From Sphingomonadales bacterium (GTDB lineage Bacteria; Bacteroidota; Bacteroidia; Chitinophagales; Chitinophagaceae): DNA of 58,735 nucleotides. Location of the stretch: assembly GCA_016872155.1 (NCBI GenBank), contig VHBB01000008.1, forward strand, positions 1 through 58,735. Reading direction: 5' to 3'. The position numbers and the translations under genes were made by a program. The notes beneath the pieces were generated by a model that did not search any database, was not told the DNA's origin, and was given only the letters and a program-made list of their open reading frames with translations. Positions 16,760-25,838 of the stretch are shown here, one piece after another; the stretch's first letter is position 1; each line of letters begins with the position of its first letter.

Positions 16760-17680
16760 ATGAAAACAACCAGGCCTGCTGTTTTTAAGCCCTCTTTGCT
16801 GGCAGGACCTGCCATTGACCAAACCGGCGTAGAAGAAAGGACCGCCCGGTTTACCAAGCGAAGCATTAAGGCAGCGAGCAAAATGCAGGGGTTGCTCATG
16901 ACACTTAGCATGATCGATCTTACGACCCTCGAGGGCAAGGATAGTGTAGGCAAAGTAGAGCAACTCTGTTACAAAGCCCTACACTTGCATGATGCATTCG
17001 AGGGATTGCCCACGGTAGCAGCCATTTGCGTTTATCCTTCGCATGTTCGAACGGCAAAAAAAGCATTGCAAGACTCGCTGGTAAAAGTAGCTTCTGTGGC
17101 TACGGCCTTTCCTGCCGGGCAAAGCAGTATCGACATTAAGCTGGCAGAAACAAGATTTGCCGTAGCCGAAGGTGCCGATGAAATTGATATGGTAATTAGC
17201 CGTGGAAAATTTTTAGCTGGCGAATACGAATATGTCTTCGACGAGATCGCCGCCATTAAAGCCGCCTGTGGTGCTGCACGCTTAAAAGTAATCTTAGAGA
17301 CCGGCGAACTCGGTTCGCTCGACGATGTTCGCAAAGCCAGCCAGCTGGCCATTGCAGCCGGGGCCGATTTTATTAAAACATCTACCGGAAAAATTCAGCC
17401 GGCCGCTACCCTGCCTGTTACCCTCGTAATGCTCGAGACCATTCGAGATCACTACTACAAGACCGGATGTAAAGTGGGCATGAAACCCGCCGGCGGTATC
17501 TCTACCTCGAAACTGGCCCTGCATTATCTGGTGATGCTTAACGAAACCCTGGGGGCCGACTGGATGAACCCGCATTGGTTTCGCTTTGGTGCCAGCAGTC
17601 TTGCCAACAACGTACTACTGCAGATCGCCAAAGAAAAAGAAGGCTGTTATCAATCGCCCAATTATTTCAGCGTAGACTAA
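16760..17680 (+). CDS. deoC: Deoxyribose-phosphate aldolase
   Basis: The 306-residue class I aldolase splits 2-deoxy-D-ribose 5-phosphate into acetaldehyde and glyceraldehyde 3-phosphate in deoxynucleoside breakdown. The Schiff-base lysine is Lys206 in DFIKTSTGK. The other catalytic signatures are AICVYPSHV, ADEIDMVISRG, LKVILETGEL and VGMKPAGGIS with the second lysine. It is longer than the roughly 220-260 residues of the short bacterial enzymes because of an N-terminal extension of about 45 residues. The gene opens a plus-strand group with two aldehyde dehydrogenase-like genes, the first starting 8 nt later, which fits direct oxidation of the acetaldehyde produced. A TATTTTTA box lies about 20 nt before the ATG. 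Confidence 0.95.
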   Translation: MKTTRPAVFKPSLLAGPAIDQTGVEERTARFTKRSIKAASKMQGLLMTLSMIDLTTLEGKDSVGKVEQLCYKALHLHDAFEGLPTVAAICVYPSHVRTAKKALQDSLVKVASVATAFPAGQSSIDIKLAETRFAVAEGADEIDMVISRGKFLAGEYEYVFDEIAAIKAACGAARLKVILETGELGSLDDVRKASQLAIAAGADFIKTSTGKIQPAATLPVTLVMLETIRDHYYKTGCKVGMKPAGGISTSKLALHYLVMLNETLGADWMNPHWFRFGASSLANNVLLQIAKEKEGCYQSPNYFSVD

Positions 17681-17688
17681 TTTTTATT

Positions 17689-19170
17689 ATGCCAACAAAA
17701 AAAAATAAATCGACCCTACCTCGGCTGCGGCTGGGTGCGGGATGGTCCTATGCCCCCGCTCCCGAGTCTGCTGCCAGTGCCCGCATCAACGAGCAATACG
17801 AGTTGTTTATTAACGGAAAATGGCAAAAGCCTGCCAAGCGCGCCTACATCGACAGCATCAACCCGGCCACAGAAAAAAAATTGTACCGAGCCGCCGTGGC
17901 CAGTGAGCAAGACATCGATAAAGCAGTGGTCTCGGCCCGCACGGCCTTTGACAAGTACTGGAAAAAAATGCCGGCCAACGAAAGAGGAAAATATATTTTC
18001 AGAATCGCTCGCCTACTGCAAGAGCAAGCGCGCGAGCTGAGCGTAATGGAAACGCTCGATGGTGGCAAACCCATTCGTGAAAGCCGCGACTTTGATGTGC
18101 CCATGGCTTGTAATCACTTTTTTTACTACGCCGGCTGGGCCGATAAATTGGAGTTTGCTTTTCCTAACAGAGCTCCCCGCCCTCTTGGCGTGGCCGCCCA
18201 AATTACCCCATGGAACTTTCCATTGCTAATGGCGGCCTGGAAGATAGCCCCTGCATTAGCCACGGGCAATACCGTGGTATTAAAACCCGCAGAGACCACT
18301 TCGCTTAGCACCTTAAAACTGGCTTCGATTATCGAAGAGGCAGACCTTCCTCCGGGCGTAGTCAATATTATTACCGGCGCTGGCGATACCGGAGCAGCGT
18401 TGGTGCGGCATGCCGGCATTAACAAGATTGCATTTACAGGCTCTACGGCCGTCGGAAAATTAATTCAGCAACAAACGGCTGCGACCACAAAAAAACTTAC
18501 GCTCGAACTGGGCGGTAAAGCTGCTAACATTATTTTTAGCGATGCCCCCATTGACCAGGCTGTCGAAGGAGTGGTCAATGGTATTTTCTTTAATCAAGGG
18601 CACGTGTGTTGTGCCGGATCGCGGCTGTATGTGCAAGAATCGATTGCGCCGCTGTTCATTCAAAAACTAAAAGACAGAATGGCCACCTTGTTGGTAGGTG
18701 ACCCCATGGATAAGAATACCGACATTGGGGCCATCAACTCGGCCGAACAGTTGGAGAAGATCAATTATTATATACGGCTAGGCAAAAAAGAGGGATCCCT
18801 TCATTACGAATCTGCAGTTGCCCTTCCAAAAAAAGGATATTTCTGTCGCCCCACGTTATTTACCAAAGTGGCGCAAAGCAGTCGGCTGGCCCAAGAAGAG
18901 ATCTTTGGGCCCGTGCTTGCCATTCTCACCTTCCGAACAGAAGACGAAGTAATCGAAAAGGCCAATAATTCGCCCTATGGCCTTAGCGCAGGTGTGTGGA
19001 CCGATAAAGGATCTCGCATCTTTAATATGAGCAGAAGATTAAAGGCCGGTGTGGTCTGGGCCAACTCGTACAATCTGTTTGACCCCGCCTCTCCCTTTGG
19101 CGGCTACAAAGAAAGCGGCTATGGCAGGGAGGGCGGCGTGCATGGTCTTTTACCTTACGTTTCTTTTTAA
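17689..19170 (+). CDS. Aldehyde dehydrogenase (NAD(P)-dependent), deoC-linked
   Basis: The 493-residue protein has the full ALDH fold. The catalytic cysteine is Cys307 in NQGHVCCAGSR, aligned with Cys302 of human ALDH2, and the general base is Glu273 in LELGGKAAN. The cofactor-binding PWNFPLLMAAWK and GSTAVGK motifs and the C-terminal EEIFGPVLAIL and PFGGYKESGYGRE motifs are present. The start is the ATG at 17689, 8 nt after deoC; an upstream in-frame ATG at 17575 would overlap deoC by more than 100 bp and adds unrelated residues. Context suggests acetaldehyde to acetate or acetyl oxidation in deoxyribose catabolism, which is inference. The next gene is a truncated paralogue, and the pair resembles the two-part architecture of ALDH16-type proteins, split into two genes. 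Confidence 0.92.
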   Translation: MPTKKNKSTLPRLRLGAGWSYAPAPESAASARINEQYELFINGKWQKPAKRAYIDSINPATEKKLYRAAVASEQDIDKAVVSARTAFDKYWKKMPANERGKYIFRIARLLQEQARELSVMETLDGGKPIRESRDFDVPMACNHFFYYAGWADKLEFAFPNRAPRPLGVAAQITPWNFPLLMAAWKIAPALATGNTVVLKPAETTSLSTLKLASIIEEADLPPGVVNIITGAGDTGAALVRHAGINKIAFTGSTAVGKLIQQQTAATTKKLTLELGGKAANIIFSDAPIDQAVEGVVNGIFFNQGHVCCAGSRLYVQESIAPLFIQKLKDRMATLLVGDPMDKNTDIGAINSAEQLEKINYYIRLGKKEGSLHYESAVALPKKGYFCRPTLFTKVAQSSRLAQEEIFGPVLAILTFRTEDEVIEKANNSPYGLSAGVWTDKGSRIFNMSRRLKAGVVWANSYNLFDPASPFGGYKESGYGREGGVHGLLPYVSF

Positions 19171-19179
19171 CGAAGCACT

Positions 19180-20073
19180 ATGAAAAAATCAACACAAAGA
19201 CTTTCGGTCTTAAAAACATACAAACTCTACATTGGCGGACAGTTTCCGCGCACCGAATCGGGAAGATATGTGGCGGCCCTCGATGCCAACGGAAATAAGA
19301 TCGCCAACCTTTGCCTGGCTTCGCGAAAAGATTGCAGAGAGGCCATTGTGGCGGCTCGCGGCGCCCTGGGCAGCTGGAGCCAGCGTGCAGCCAATAACCG
19401 GGGTCAGATCTTGTACCGAATTGCCGAACTAGTAGAAAGCAGAAAAGAAGCCTTTATAGCCGAGTTGCAACAACAAGGACTTTCGCGCTCGGCAGCTACC
19501 CGCGAAACCAATGCAGCCATCGATTGCCTTATCTATTACGCAGGCTGGTGCGATAAATACCAAGCTATTTTTAGTACGGTAAACCCGGTGGCATCGAGTC
19601 ATTATAATTTTTCGGTTTGCGAACCCATGGGAGTCGTAACGCTGCTGGCCCCTGCTAGCCCATTACTGGGTCTGGTGAGCGTATTGGCACCTTGCGTGGC
19701 GGGAGGCAACACCGCTGTTGTGCTGGCCAACGAAAAAAGATCGTTAAGTGCAATAAGTCTGGCCGAAGTATTGCATAGCTCCGATGTGCCGGGCGGCGTC
19801 GTTAATATCCTTACCGGTTCCTATGCCGAATTACTCCCCTGGATCGTCGAACACCGCGATGTAAATGCCGTTGTGTATGCCGAGAAAGATGCCGCACAAT
19901 TGCCCTCGCTTCGCACCAAGGCCACCGGCAATCTTAAAAGAGTGCTCCACTGGCCCCTCGATGATTGGCAACAAGCCGAGGTGCAATCTCCTTACCGCAT
20001 TTTAGATCTTCAAGAAATAAAGACCACCTGGCATCCCATTCAACAGATAGCCGGTTCGGGCGCCTCTTATTAA
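19180..20073 (+). CDS. Catalytically dead, truncated aldehyde dehydrogenase paralogue
   Basis: The 297-residue protein follows the ALDH gene after 9 nt. It aligns by eye with its neighbour over the N-terminal cofactor-binding half: KLYIGGQFPRTESGRY, the helix ANNRGQILYRIAELVESR, YYAGWCDKY, a degraded PASPLLGLVSVLAP instead of PWNFPLLMAAW, and VPGGVVNILTG. The GST-V/A-G-K cofactor motif, the ELGGK glutamate and the QGxxCCAG cysteine region are all absent, so it cannot oxidise aldehydes in the normal way. The coding frame closes with its own tail; only 31 bp follow before the next gene, so the missing half is not simply in another frame. A structural or regulatory partner of the active enzyme is the likely role. 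No signal peptide is present. Confidence 0.85.
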   Translation: MKKSTQRLSVLKTYKLYIGGQFPRTESGRYVAALDANGNKIANLCLASRKDCREAIVAARGALGSWSQRAANNRGQILYRIAELVESRKEAFIAELQQQGLSRSAATRETNAAIDCLIYYAGWCDKYQAIFSTVNPVASSHYNFSVCEPMGVVTLLAPASPLLGLVSVLAPCVAGGNTAVVLANEKRSLSAISLAEVLHSSDVPGGVVNILTGSYAELLPWIVEHRDVNAVVYAEKDAAQLPSLRTKATGNLKRVLHWPLDDWQQAEVQSPYRILDLQEIKTTWHPIQQIAGSGASY

Positions 20074-20092
20074 GTGTTCGACAAGGGCTTGC

Positions 20093-20100
20093 TACCTTTG
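20093..20100 (+). promoter_or_regulatory. -7 box of the SPOR-domain gene
   Basis: TACCTTTG, exact TAnnTTTG, 4 nt before the ATG at 20105; leaderless start expected. Confidence 0.65.
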
Positions 20101-20104
20101 TACT

Positions 20105-20593
20105 ATGCGAATTGCAATTGGCTGTATACAACTCTTGATGATCTGCTTGCAGATACTACCCCTTGCTGCGCAAGACAGTTTGTTTTTTAGATCGGGCCAT
20201 CAAAGCCGTATTCGCGTGCAAAAAGATGCACGACTCGATCTGCTTATTAAAAAACAAATTCAAGTTAACGAAGAGACCAGTCGGCAGGCCCGTCGTCAAG
20301 ATAAGGGATTTAGAGTACTGGTTATTAGCACAACCCTGCGCGAAGAGGCGCTAGCCGCTAAAACAAAGGTGTACACGTATTTTCCCGAGCTAAAAGCCTA
20401 TCTCTTTCATCAATCGCCCTATTACAGGGTCAAGGCCGGTAATTTCAAAGAGCGTAAAGAAGCCGAACAATACCAGCGCAGGCTGGAACTGCTTTTTCCA
20501 AAAGGGGTTTTTATTATCAACGATATAATTGAAGTAAAACTCAGGGGTTCGGCCGAAGAAGAGAGCGCAGTGCCGGATGGGGAGTATCCTTGA
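20105..20593 (+). CDS. Small secreted SPOR-domain protein
   Basis: The 162-residue protein has a signal peptide (about residues 1-22, cleavage after LAAQ). The C-terminal part (about 66-148) looks like a SPOR fold: GFRVLVIST, a helix with EALAAKTKVYTYFPEL, then YYRVKAGNFKERKEAEQYQRRLELLFPKG in parts, ending VFIINDIIEVKL. SPOR domains bind denuded septal peptidoglycan glycans in characterised bacteria, so a periplasmic cell-wall or division role is plausible by family. Between signal peptide and SPOR domain is a charged linker (about 35-62). It has its own TAnnTTTG box, and another such box for the next gene lies just after its stop, so it seems to be a single-gene unit. Confidence 0.78.
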   Translation: MRIAIGCIQLLMICLQILPLAAQDSLFFRSGHQSRIRVQKDARLDLLIKKQIQVNEETSRQARRQDKGFRVLVISTTLREEALAAKTKVYTYFPELKAYLFHQSPYYRVKAGNFKERKEAEQYQRRLELLFPKGVFIINDIIEVKLRGSAEEESAVPDGEYP

Positions 20594-20603
20594 GCGCTTC
20601 CCT

Positions 20604-20611
20604 TATTTTTG
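20604..20611 (+). promoter_or_regulatory. -7 box of the M20 hydrolase gene
   Basis: TATTTTTG, exact TAnnTTTG, 4 nt before the ATG at 20616, in the 22-nt gap after the SPOR gene. Confidence 0.6.
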
Positions 20612-20615
20612 CTAT

Positions 20616-21794
20616 ATGCAAACTGACTTTTTGCAACAGGCCCACGAGCAAGCTGCCGAGCTGATCGCTTGGAGACGGCACATACACGCCAACCCCGAGT
20701 TAAGCTATCAAGAGGTCAAGACCGCCGCCTTTGTACAAGACAAGTTGCAATCGTTCGGCGTGGCCTCTACCCTTTTGTCCACTACAGGCGTCGTAGCAAG
20801 TATAGAAGGAAAGAATCCCGGCAAAAGATTGATCGCGCTGCGAGCCGATATGGATGCCCTTCCGATACAAGAAGAAAATGATCTATCGTACCGCTCTGTC
20901 AACGACGGCATCATGCACGCCTGCGGACACGACGTTCATACCACTTGTCTTCTGGGAGCGGCCCGTTTGCTACAAGCGTCTCGCTCGGAATGGGAGGGCA
21001 CGGTCAAACTTATCTTTCAACCCGGAGAAGAAAAAAATCCCGGCGGGGCCTCACTGATGATCAGAGATGGCGTACTCAGCAACCCTACCCCTCAAGCGAT
21101 TGTAGCCCTTCATGTGAGTACTACTTTAGAGACCGGCACCTTTTCTTTTCGCGCCGGAAAAGTAATGGCCAGTGCCGATGAGATCTATATTACCATCAAA
21201 GGAAAGGGAGGGCATGCGGCTTCTCCTCATCTGGCGGTCGATCCGATCTTAATAAGCGCGCATCTACTAACGGCCTTGCAACAATTGATTAGCCGACACA
21301 ATGATCCTTTTAATCCAACGGTGTTATCCATTACCTCGATTCAAGGAGGAAACACCACCAACGTAATACCCGATCAAGTCAAACTGATGGGAACGTTTCG
21401 GGCCATGAACGAGACGTGGCGATTAAAGGCGCACGGACTCATCAAACAAGTTACCGAGCAGGTAGTATCCGCTATGGGAGGCGAGGCACAATTACATATC
21501 GACATCGGCTACCCTTGCGTACATAACGACGAAGCGCTGCACGCAAGCGTAGTTCCCTTGGCCGAGCAGCTGGTGGGCAAACAAAACATCAGTGAGACCG
21601 AAGTGCGCATGGGGGCAGAAGACTTTGGCTTTTATGCACAGCAGATACCGGGTTGTTTTTTTAGACTGGGCATTTTGAATCCATCGATGGGTAACACGCA
21701 TGGAGTTCATACATCTCGCTTTATTGTAGACGAAGCGGCCATTCCTTACGGGACTGCGATGATGGCCTGGCTGGGTGCTCGTCTTACCCCCTAA
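20616..21794 (+). CDS. M20-family amidohydrolase (hippurate/N-acyl-amino-acid hydrolase type)
   Basis: The 392-residue zinc peptidase-like enzyme has the M20D signatures: WRRHIHANPELSYQE near the N-terminus, LRADMDALPIQEE, the metal-site MHACGHDVHTTCLLG, FQPGEEKNPGGASLMI with the catalytic glutamate pair, a dimerisation domain around KGKGGHAASPH, and a C-terminal MGAEDFGFYAQ and THGVHTSRF. Family members remove N-acyl groups from amino acids, and some act on N-acetyl-diaminopimelate or indole-acetyl conjugates. The exact substrate is not readable. I chose the ATG at 20616 because an in-frame upstream ATG (20577) lies inside the SPOR gene and before the -7 box. No signal peptide, so cytoplasmic. 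Confidence 0.92.
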   Translation: MQTDFLQQAHEQAAELIAWRRHIHANPELSYQEVKTAAFVQDKLQSFGVASTLLSTTGVVASIEGKNPGKRLIALRADMDALPIQEENDLSYRSVNDGIMHACGHDVHTTCLLGAARLLQASRSEWEGTVKLIFQPGEEKNPGGASLMIRDGVLSNPTPQAIVALHVSTTLETGTFSFRAGKVMASADEIYITIKGKGGHAASPHLAVDPILISAHLLTALQQLISRHNDPFNPTVLSITSIQGGNTTNVIPDQVKLMGTFRAMNETWRLKAHGLIKQVTEQVVSAMGGEAQLHIDIGYPCVHNDEALHASVVPLAEQLVGKQNISETEVRMGAEDFGFYAQQIPGCFFRLGILNPSMGNTHGVHTSRFIVDEAAIPYGTAMMAWLGARLTP

Positions 21795-21888
21795 GCAAAC
21801 GACGTTTGTAGAAAGGGGCACCTCCAAATTTATCGTACCTTGCAAGCCATTTGAGCCATGTAGAATTGTATTCACTCAATACCGAATT

Positions 21889-24222
21889 ATGCAGCACGAC
21901 CTTCGTAAACAACAGGCACTTGAATATCACGCCAAAGGAAGACCCGGAAAGATCGAAGTAGTTCCCACCAAAGAAGCTAAAACACAACGAGACCTCTCTC
22001 TCGCTTATTCTCCCGGCGTAGCCGAACCCTGTCTAGAGATCGCTGCCAATAAAGAAAACGTATATAAGTATACGGCCAAGGGTAACCTGGTGGCCGTTAT
22101 TAGCAATGGAACCGCTGTATTAGGATTGGGCGACATCGGCCCCGAGGCGGGCAAGCCCGTTATGGAGGGTAAGGGCGTACTCTTTAAGATCTTCGCCGAC
22201 ATAGACGTTTTCGATATCGAGATCAACGAGCAAGATCCGGAGAAATTCGTAGCCATTGTCAAAGCATTAGAACCAACCTTTGGAGGCATCAACCTCGAAG
22301 ACATCAAGGCCCCTGAATGTTTTTACATTGAAAAAAGATTAAAAGAAGAGCTGAGCATTCCGCTGATGCATGACGATCAGCATGGCACTGCCATTATTAG
22401 TGCGGCCGCCCTGCTTAATGCCTGCGAGTTGCAAAAAAAGAAAATGGAAAAGCTGCGTTTTGTCGTTAGCGGGGCCGGAGCCGCTGCCGTAGCTTGTATG
22501 AAACTCTATGTGGCACTGGGTGCCCGCAAAGAAAATTTTTGGGTCTACGATAGTAAGGGACTGGTACACGAAAGCCGCAACGATCTGGACGAGCTCAAAA
22601 AAGAATTTTTGGCCAAAGGAAAAAATCTAACGCTGGCAGAGGCCATGAAAGATGCCGATGTCTTTATCGGACTTAGCAAAGGAGGCCTTCTCTCGAAAGA
22701 GATGGTCAAGAGCATGGCCAAGAATCCTATCGTATTTGCCATGGCCAATCCCGATCCTGAGATTAGTTGGGAAGATGCCACCGAGGCCAGAAAAGATATT
22801 ATTATGGCCACCGGTAGAAGTGACTATCCCAACCAGGTCAATAATGTGCTGGGCTTCCCCTACATCTTTCGAGGTGCCCTCGATGTACGAGCCAGACAGA
22901 TCAACGAAGCCATGAAACTGGCAGCCGTAAAAGCGCTGGCGGAACTCACCAAAACGCCCGTACCCGATATTGTGACCATGGCCTACAACGAAGCGACCAT
23001 TAGCTTTGGCCCCCATTATATTATTCCCAAACCGCTCGACCCCCGGCTGCTGGCAACGGTAGCCCCGGCTGTTGCAAAAGCAGCCATCGAAAGCGGCGTA
23101 GCCCAGGCTCCGATCAACGACTGGGATCAGTACACCACAGAACTTAACAAACGACTCGGGCTCGATAACCAGGTAATGCGTGCCATCGGTAACAAGGCCC
23201 GGCGCGATCCCAAGCGAATCGTATTTGCAGAAGCCGATAATATCAAGATCTTAAAAGCAGCCCAGTTGGTGTTTGATGAGGGAATCGGGTTCCCGATCTT
23301 ACTCGGCAACAAAGAAAAGATCATGGCCATGGCGGCAGAGAACGGAATTGACCTCGACAGCTTGCCCATTTTTGATCCTCGCAGCGACGAGTTAGAAGAA
23401 AAAAGAAATCAATACGGCGATCTTTTCTTGGCCAAACGCGGTCGTAAAGGATTCAATGTGCACGAATCCCGAAAGATCATGAAAGACCGAAATCATTTTG
23501 GAGCCATGATGGTGGAATGCGGCGAGGCCGATGCAATGATCTCGGGGCTTACCAAAAATTATCCCGACACGATTCGCCCGGCCATTCAGGTAATTGGTAT
23601 GGAAGACGGGGTCAGCAAGATCGCCGGCATGTACATGATGCTGACCAAAAAAGGACCTTTGTTTCTGGCCGACACCACGGTAAATTTTAATCCCACGGCC
23701 GAGGAGCTCGCAGAAATTACGCTACTGGCCGCCAAAGAGGTCAAGCAGTTTAACATTACGCCTCGCATTGCCATGCTCAGTTACTCCAACTTCGGCAGCA
23801 GCGATTCGACCGAGGCTAAAATGGTGGCGCGTGCCCGTGCCATTGTAAAAGAAAAGAATCCATCACTGATCGTGGACGGCGAAATGCAGGCCAGCGTTGC
23901 ATTCAACAAAGAGTTGATGCAAGAGAACTATCCCTTCTGCGAACTCGCCGATAAAGATGTCAACGTGCTGATCTTTCCAAATCTGGCCGCTGGCAATATC
24001 GCTTATAATCTGATGAAAGAATTAGATACGGCCGATGCGGTAGGACCGATCTTGTTGGGTCTTAAAAAGCCTGTTCATATTTTGCAGCTCGGCAGTTCTA
24101 TTCGCAGTATTATCAACATGGCCGTGATCGCCGTGGTGGATGCCCAGCAAAAGTCAAAAACGAAAACACCCACGCAAGAGATCGTCCGCCAATCGCGTTG
24201 GTGGAAGCGGTTTCGTAAATAA
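21889..24222 (+). CDS. maeB: NADP-dependent malic enzyme with phosphotransacetylase-like domain
   Basis: The 777-residue protein fuses a malic enzyme (about 1-430) to a phosphate acetyltransferase-like domain (about 440-777), the MaeB architecture. Malate is oxidatively decarboxylated to pyruvate with NADP reduction; the PTA-like part is thought to be regulatory, binding acetyl-CoA. Signatures: [14 protein letters not shown], the [19 protein letters not shown] metal region, Rossmann motif [30 protein letters not shown], and in the second domain [16 protein letters not shown] and [11 protein letters not shown]. The start is the ATG at 21889 (MQHDLRKQ), about 95 bp after the M20 gene; the longer in-frame extension has no family similarity. 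A sequence TACCTTGC (21837-21844) might be a weak -7 box. mlaE follows after 14 nt. Confidence 0.95.
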   Translation: MQHDLRKQQALEYHAKGRPGKIEVVPTKEAKTQRDLSLAYSPGVAEPCLEIAANKENVYKYTAKGNLVAVISNGTAVLGLGDIGPEAGKPVMEGKGVLFKIFADIDVFDIEINEQDPEKFVAIVKALEPTFGGINLEDIKAPECFYIEKRLKEELSIPLMHDDQHGTAIISAAALLNACELQKKKMEKLRFVVSGAGAAAVACMKLYVALGARKENFWVYDSKGLVHESRNDLDELKKEFLAKGKNLTLAEAMKDADVFIGLSKGGLLSKEMVKSMAKNPIVFAMANPDPEISWEDATEARKDIIMATGRSDYPNQVNNVLGFPYIFRGALDVRARQINEAMKLAAVKALAELTKTPVPDIVTMAYNEATISFGPHYIIPKPLDPRLLATVAPAVAKAAIESGVAQAPINDWDQYTTELNKRLGLDNQVMRAIGNKARRDPKRIVFAEADNIKILKAAQLVFDEGIGFPILLGNKEKIMAMAAENGIDLDSLPIFDPRSDELEEKRNQYGDLFLAKRGRKGFNVHESRKIMKDRNHFGAMMVECGEADAMISGLTKNYPDTIRPAIQVIGMEDGVSKIAGMYMMLTKKGPLFLADTTVNFNPTAEELAEITLLAAKEVKQFNITPRIAMLSYSNFGSSDSTEAKMVARARAIVKEKNPSLIVDGEMQASVAFNKELMQENYPFCELADKDVNVLIFPNLAAGNIAYNLMKELDTADAVGPILLGLKKPVHILQLGSSIRSIINMAVIAVVDAQQKSKTKTPTQEIVRQSRWWKRFRK

Positions 24223-24236
24223 AAAGAAGTGCGCCC

Positions 24237-24974
24237 ATGCGTTTGCTCAGTGACATAGGACGATTCTTGTTAATGCTCAAGGGCATGTTTAAGCGCCCAG
24301 AGAAAACCAGCATGTATTGGAAAGAGCTGATGCATCAATGCGTAGAGATCGGGATCGGTTCGCTGGGCATTGTGGCTATCATCTCCGTTTTTATAGGCGC
24401 GGTATCGACCATTCAAACGGCCTATCAGTTGGTTAGCCCACTGGTACCCCTCACCACCATCGCACAGATCGTACGCGATACGGTGATCTTGGAGTTTGCT
24501 CCCACCCTGGTCTGTATCGTGTTGGCCGGTGTGGCCGGTAGTCGTATTGCCAGCGAGTTAGGCAATATGCGCGTAAGTGAACAGATCGATGCCCTCGAGA
24601 TTATGGGCATCAACACCAAGACCTACCTTATTTTACCAAAGATCACAGCGGCCATGCTCATGATTCCGCTATTGGTTATTATTGCCATGGCCCTGGGCAT
24701 TTGGGGCGGACGGTTGGCCGGAACAGCGGCCGGCATTATTTCTCCCAACATATTCGACAAAGGATTGGCGGCCGATTTTTTGCCCTACAATGTTTTTTTT
24801 GCCTTGGTAAAAGGGTATGTATTCTCCTTTATCATCTCTAGTGTGCCTGCCTATTTTGGCTACTATGTTCGCGGTGGCGCCCTAGAGATCGGTCGTGCCA
24901 GTACCAAGGCTGTCGTGGTAAGTTGTGTGCTGATCTTATTTGCCGATTATATTCTCTCGGCCCTTCTTCTTTAA
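24237..24974 (+). CDS. mlaE: ABC transporter permease, MlaE family
   Basis: The 245-residue inner-membrane protein belongs to the MlaE/YrbE permeases that move phospholipids between membranes with an ATPase and an MCE substrate-binding protein. It shows about five hydrophobic segments and the family motifs VFIGAVSTIQTAYQL, EFAPTLVCIVLAGVAGSRIASELG in part (LAGVAGSRIASELG), then MRVSEQIDALEIMGINTKTY in part (SEQIDALEIMG), and FSFIISSVPAYFGYYVRGGA in part. It is 14 nt after maeB and 6 nt before mlaF, so the two transport genes are one unit. The MCE-domain partner (mlaD) is not in the window and must be elsewhere. Confidence 0.93.
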   Translation: MRLLSDIGRFLLMLKGMFKRPEKTSMYWKELMHQCVEIGIGSLGIVAIISVFIGAVSTIQTAYQLVSPLVPLTTIAQIVRDTVILEFAPTLVCIVLAGVAGSRIASELGNMRVSEQIDALEIMGINTKTYLILPKITAAMLMIPLLVIIAMALGIWGGRLAGTAAGIISPNIFDKGLAADFLPYNVFFALVKGYVFSFIISSVPAYFGYYVRGGALEIGRASTKAVVVSCVLILFADYILSALLL

Positions 24975-24980
24975 AAAACG

Positions 24981-25793
24981 ATGATCGAAGTAAAGAACAT
25001 ACAAAAGAAATTTGGCGACAAGGTCGTGATCGAAGAGGTCAGTGCCCAAATGAAACCGGGGCAATGTAATCTGATCATTGGCGCGAGCGGTAGCGGAAAA
25101 ACGGTGTTGATGAAATGCATGGTAGGCCTACTGACCCCCGACGATGGCGAGATCTACTACCAGGGCGAGAATTTTTTTTCGATGAACCAAGAGCAGCGTA
25201 CCAACATACGCAAAGAGATCGGTATGCTCTTTCAGGGATCGGCCCTCTTTGACTCGCTCACCGTAGAGCAGAACATTATGTTTCCGCTGGATATGTTTAC
25301 CAGCGATTCCCCCACCCAAAAATTAAAGAGGGTCAACGAAGTGCTCGAGCGCGTTAACCTAAAGGATATGAACCGAAAATTTCCGGCTGAGCTAAGCGGA
25401 GGTATGAAAAAAAGAGTAGCCCTGGCCCGGGCGGTGGTGCTTAATCCTAAATATCTTTTTTGTGATGAACCCAACTCTGGGCTCGATCCGCAGACCTCGC
25501 TGGTCATCGATAAATTGATCAAGGAGCTGACCGTCGAATTTAATATTACCACCGTGGTCAATACCCACGACATGAACAGCGTAATGGAAACGGGCGATTA
25601 TATCTTGTACATGTATCAAGGCAAGAAAGAATGGGAGGGAACCCGCAAAGACATCATCTTTAGCAAGAACCAGCTGCTTAACGATTTTATCTTTGCGTCC
25701 GAGTTTTTAAAAGATGCTAAGGACATGCGTATGCTCGAAGAGACCGGAAAGATGCCCAATGTGCGCAATATGGACGATATGACGAGACCCTGA
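24981..25793 (+). CDS. mlaF: ABC transporter ATP-binding protein, MlaF family
   Basis: The 270-residue ATPase partners the MlaE permease. Walker A is GASGSGKTVL, the Q-loop is GMLFQGSALFDSLT, the ABC signature is LSGGMKKRVALARA, Walker B is YLFCDEPNSGLDP with the DEPNSGLDP variant typical of MlaF, and the H-loop is NTHDMNSV. The C-terminal extension after about residue 235 is charged and variable. It starts 6 nt after mlaE. The gene order maeB-mlaE-mlaF suggests co-transcription, although maeB has no functional link to lipid transport that I can see. sucD has its own promoter box just downstream. Confidence 0.94.
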   Translation: MIEVKNIQKKFGDKVVIEEVSAQMKPGQCNLIIGASGSGKTVLMKCMVGLLTPDDGEIYYQGENFFSMNQEQRTNIRKEIGMLFQGSALFDSLTVEQNIMFPLDMFTSDSPTQKLKRVNEVLERVNLKDMNRKFPAELSGGMKKRVALARAVVLNPKYLFCDEPNSGLDPQTSLVIDKLIKELTVEFNITTVVNTHDMNSVMETGDYILYMYQGKKEWEGTRKDIIFSKNQLLNDFIFASEFLKDAKDMRMLEETGKMPNVRNMDDMTRP

Positions 25794-25807
25794 TGCAGAC
25801 AAATCCT

Positions 25808-25815
25808 TACCTTTG
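25808..25815 (+). promoter_or_regulatory. -7 box of sucD promoter
   Basis: TACCTTTG, exact TAnnTTTG, 23 nt before the sucD ATG, giving a short leader. This is longer than for most boxed genes here. Confidence 0.6.
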
Positions 25816-25838
25816 CGGCAAGTTTTAAGCAGCCTGCT

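Noticed and set aside
18013-18425. Minus-strand open frames within the ALDH gene
   Set aside because: Antisense of conserved ALDH codons; no start signal or motif.
19180-20073. Frameshift explanation for the short ALDH
   Set aside because: Only 31 bp separate it from the next gene, and the missing catalytic half is not found in any frame, so it is a truncated paralogue rather than a broken full-length gene.
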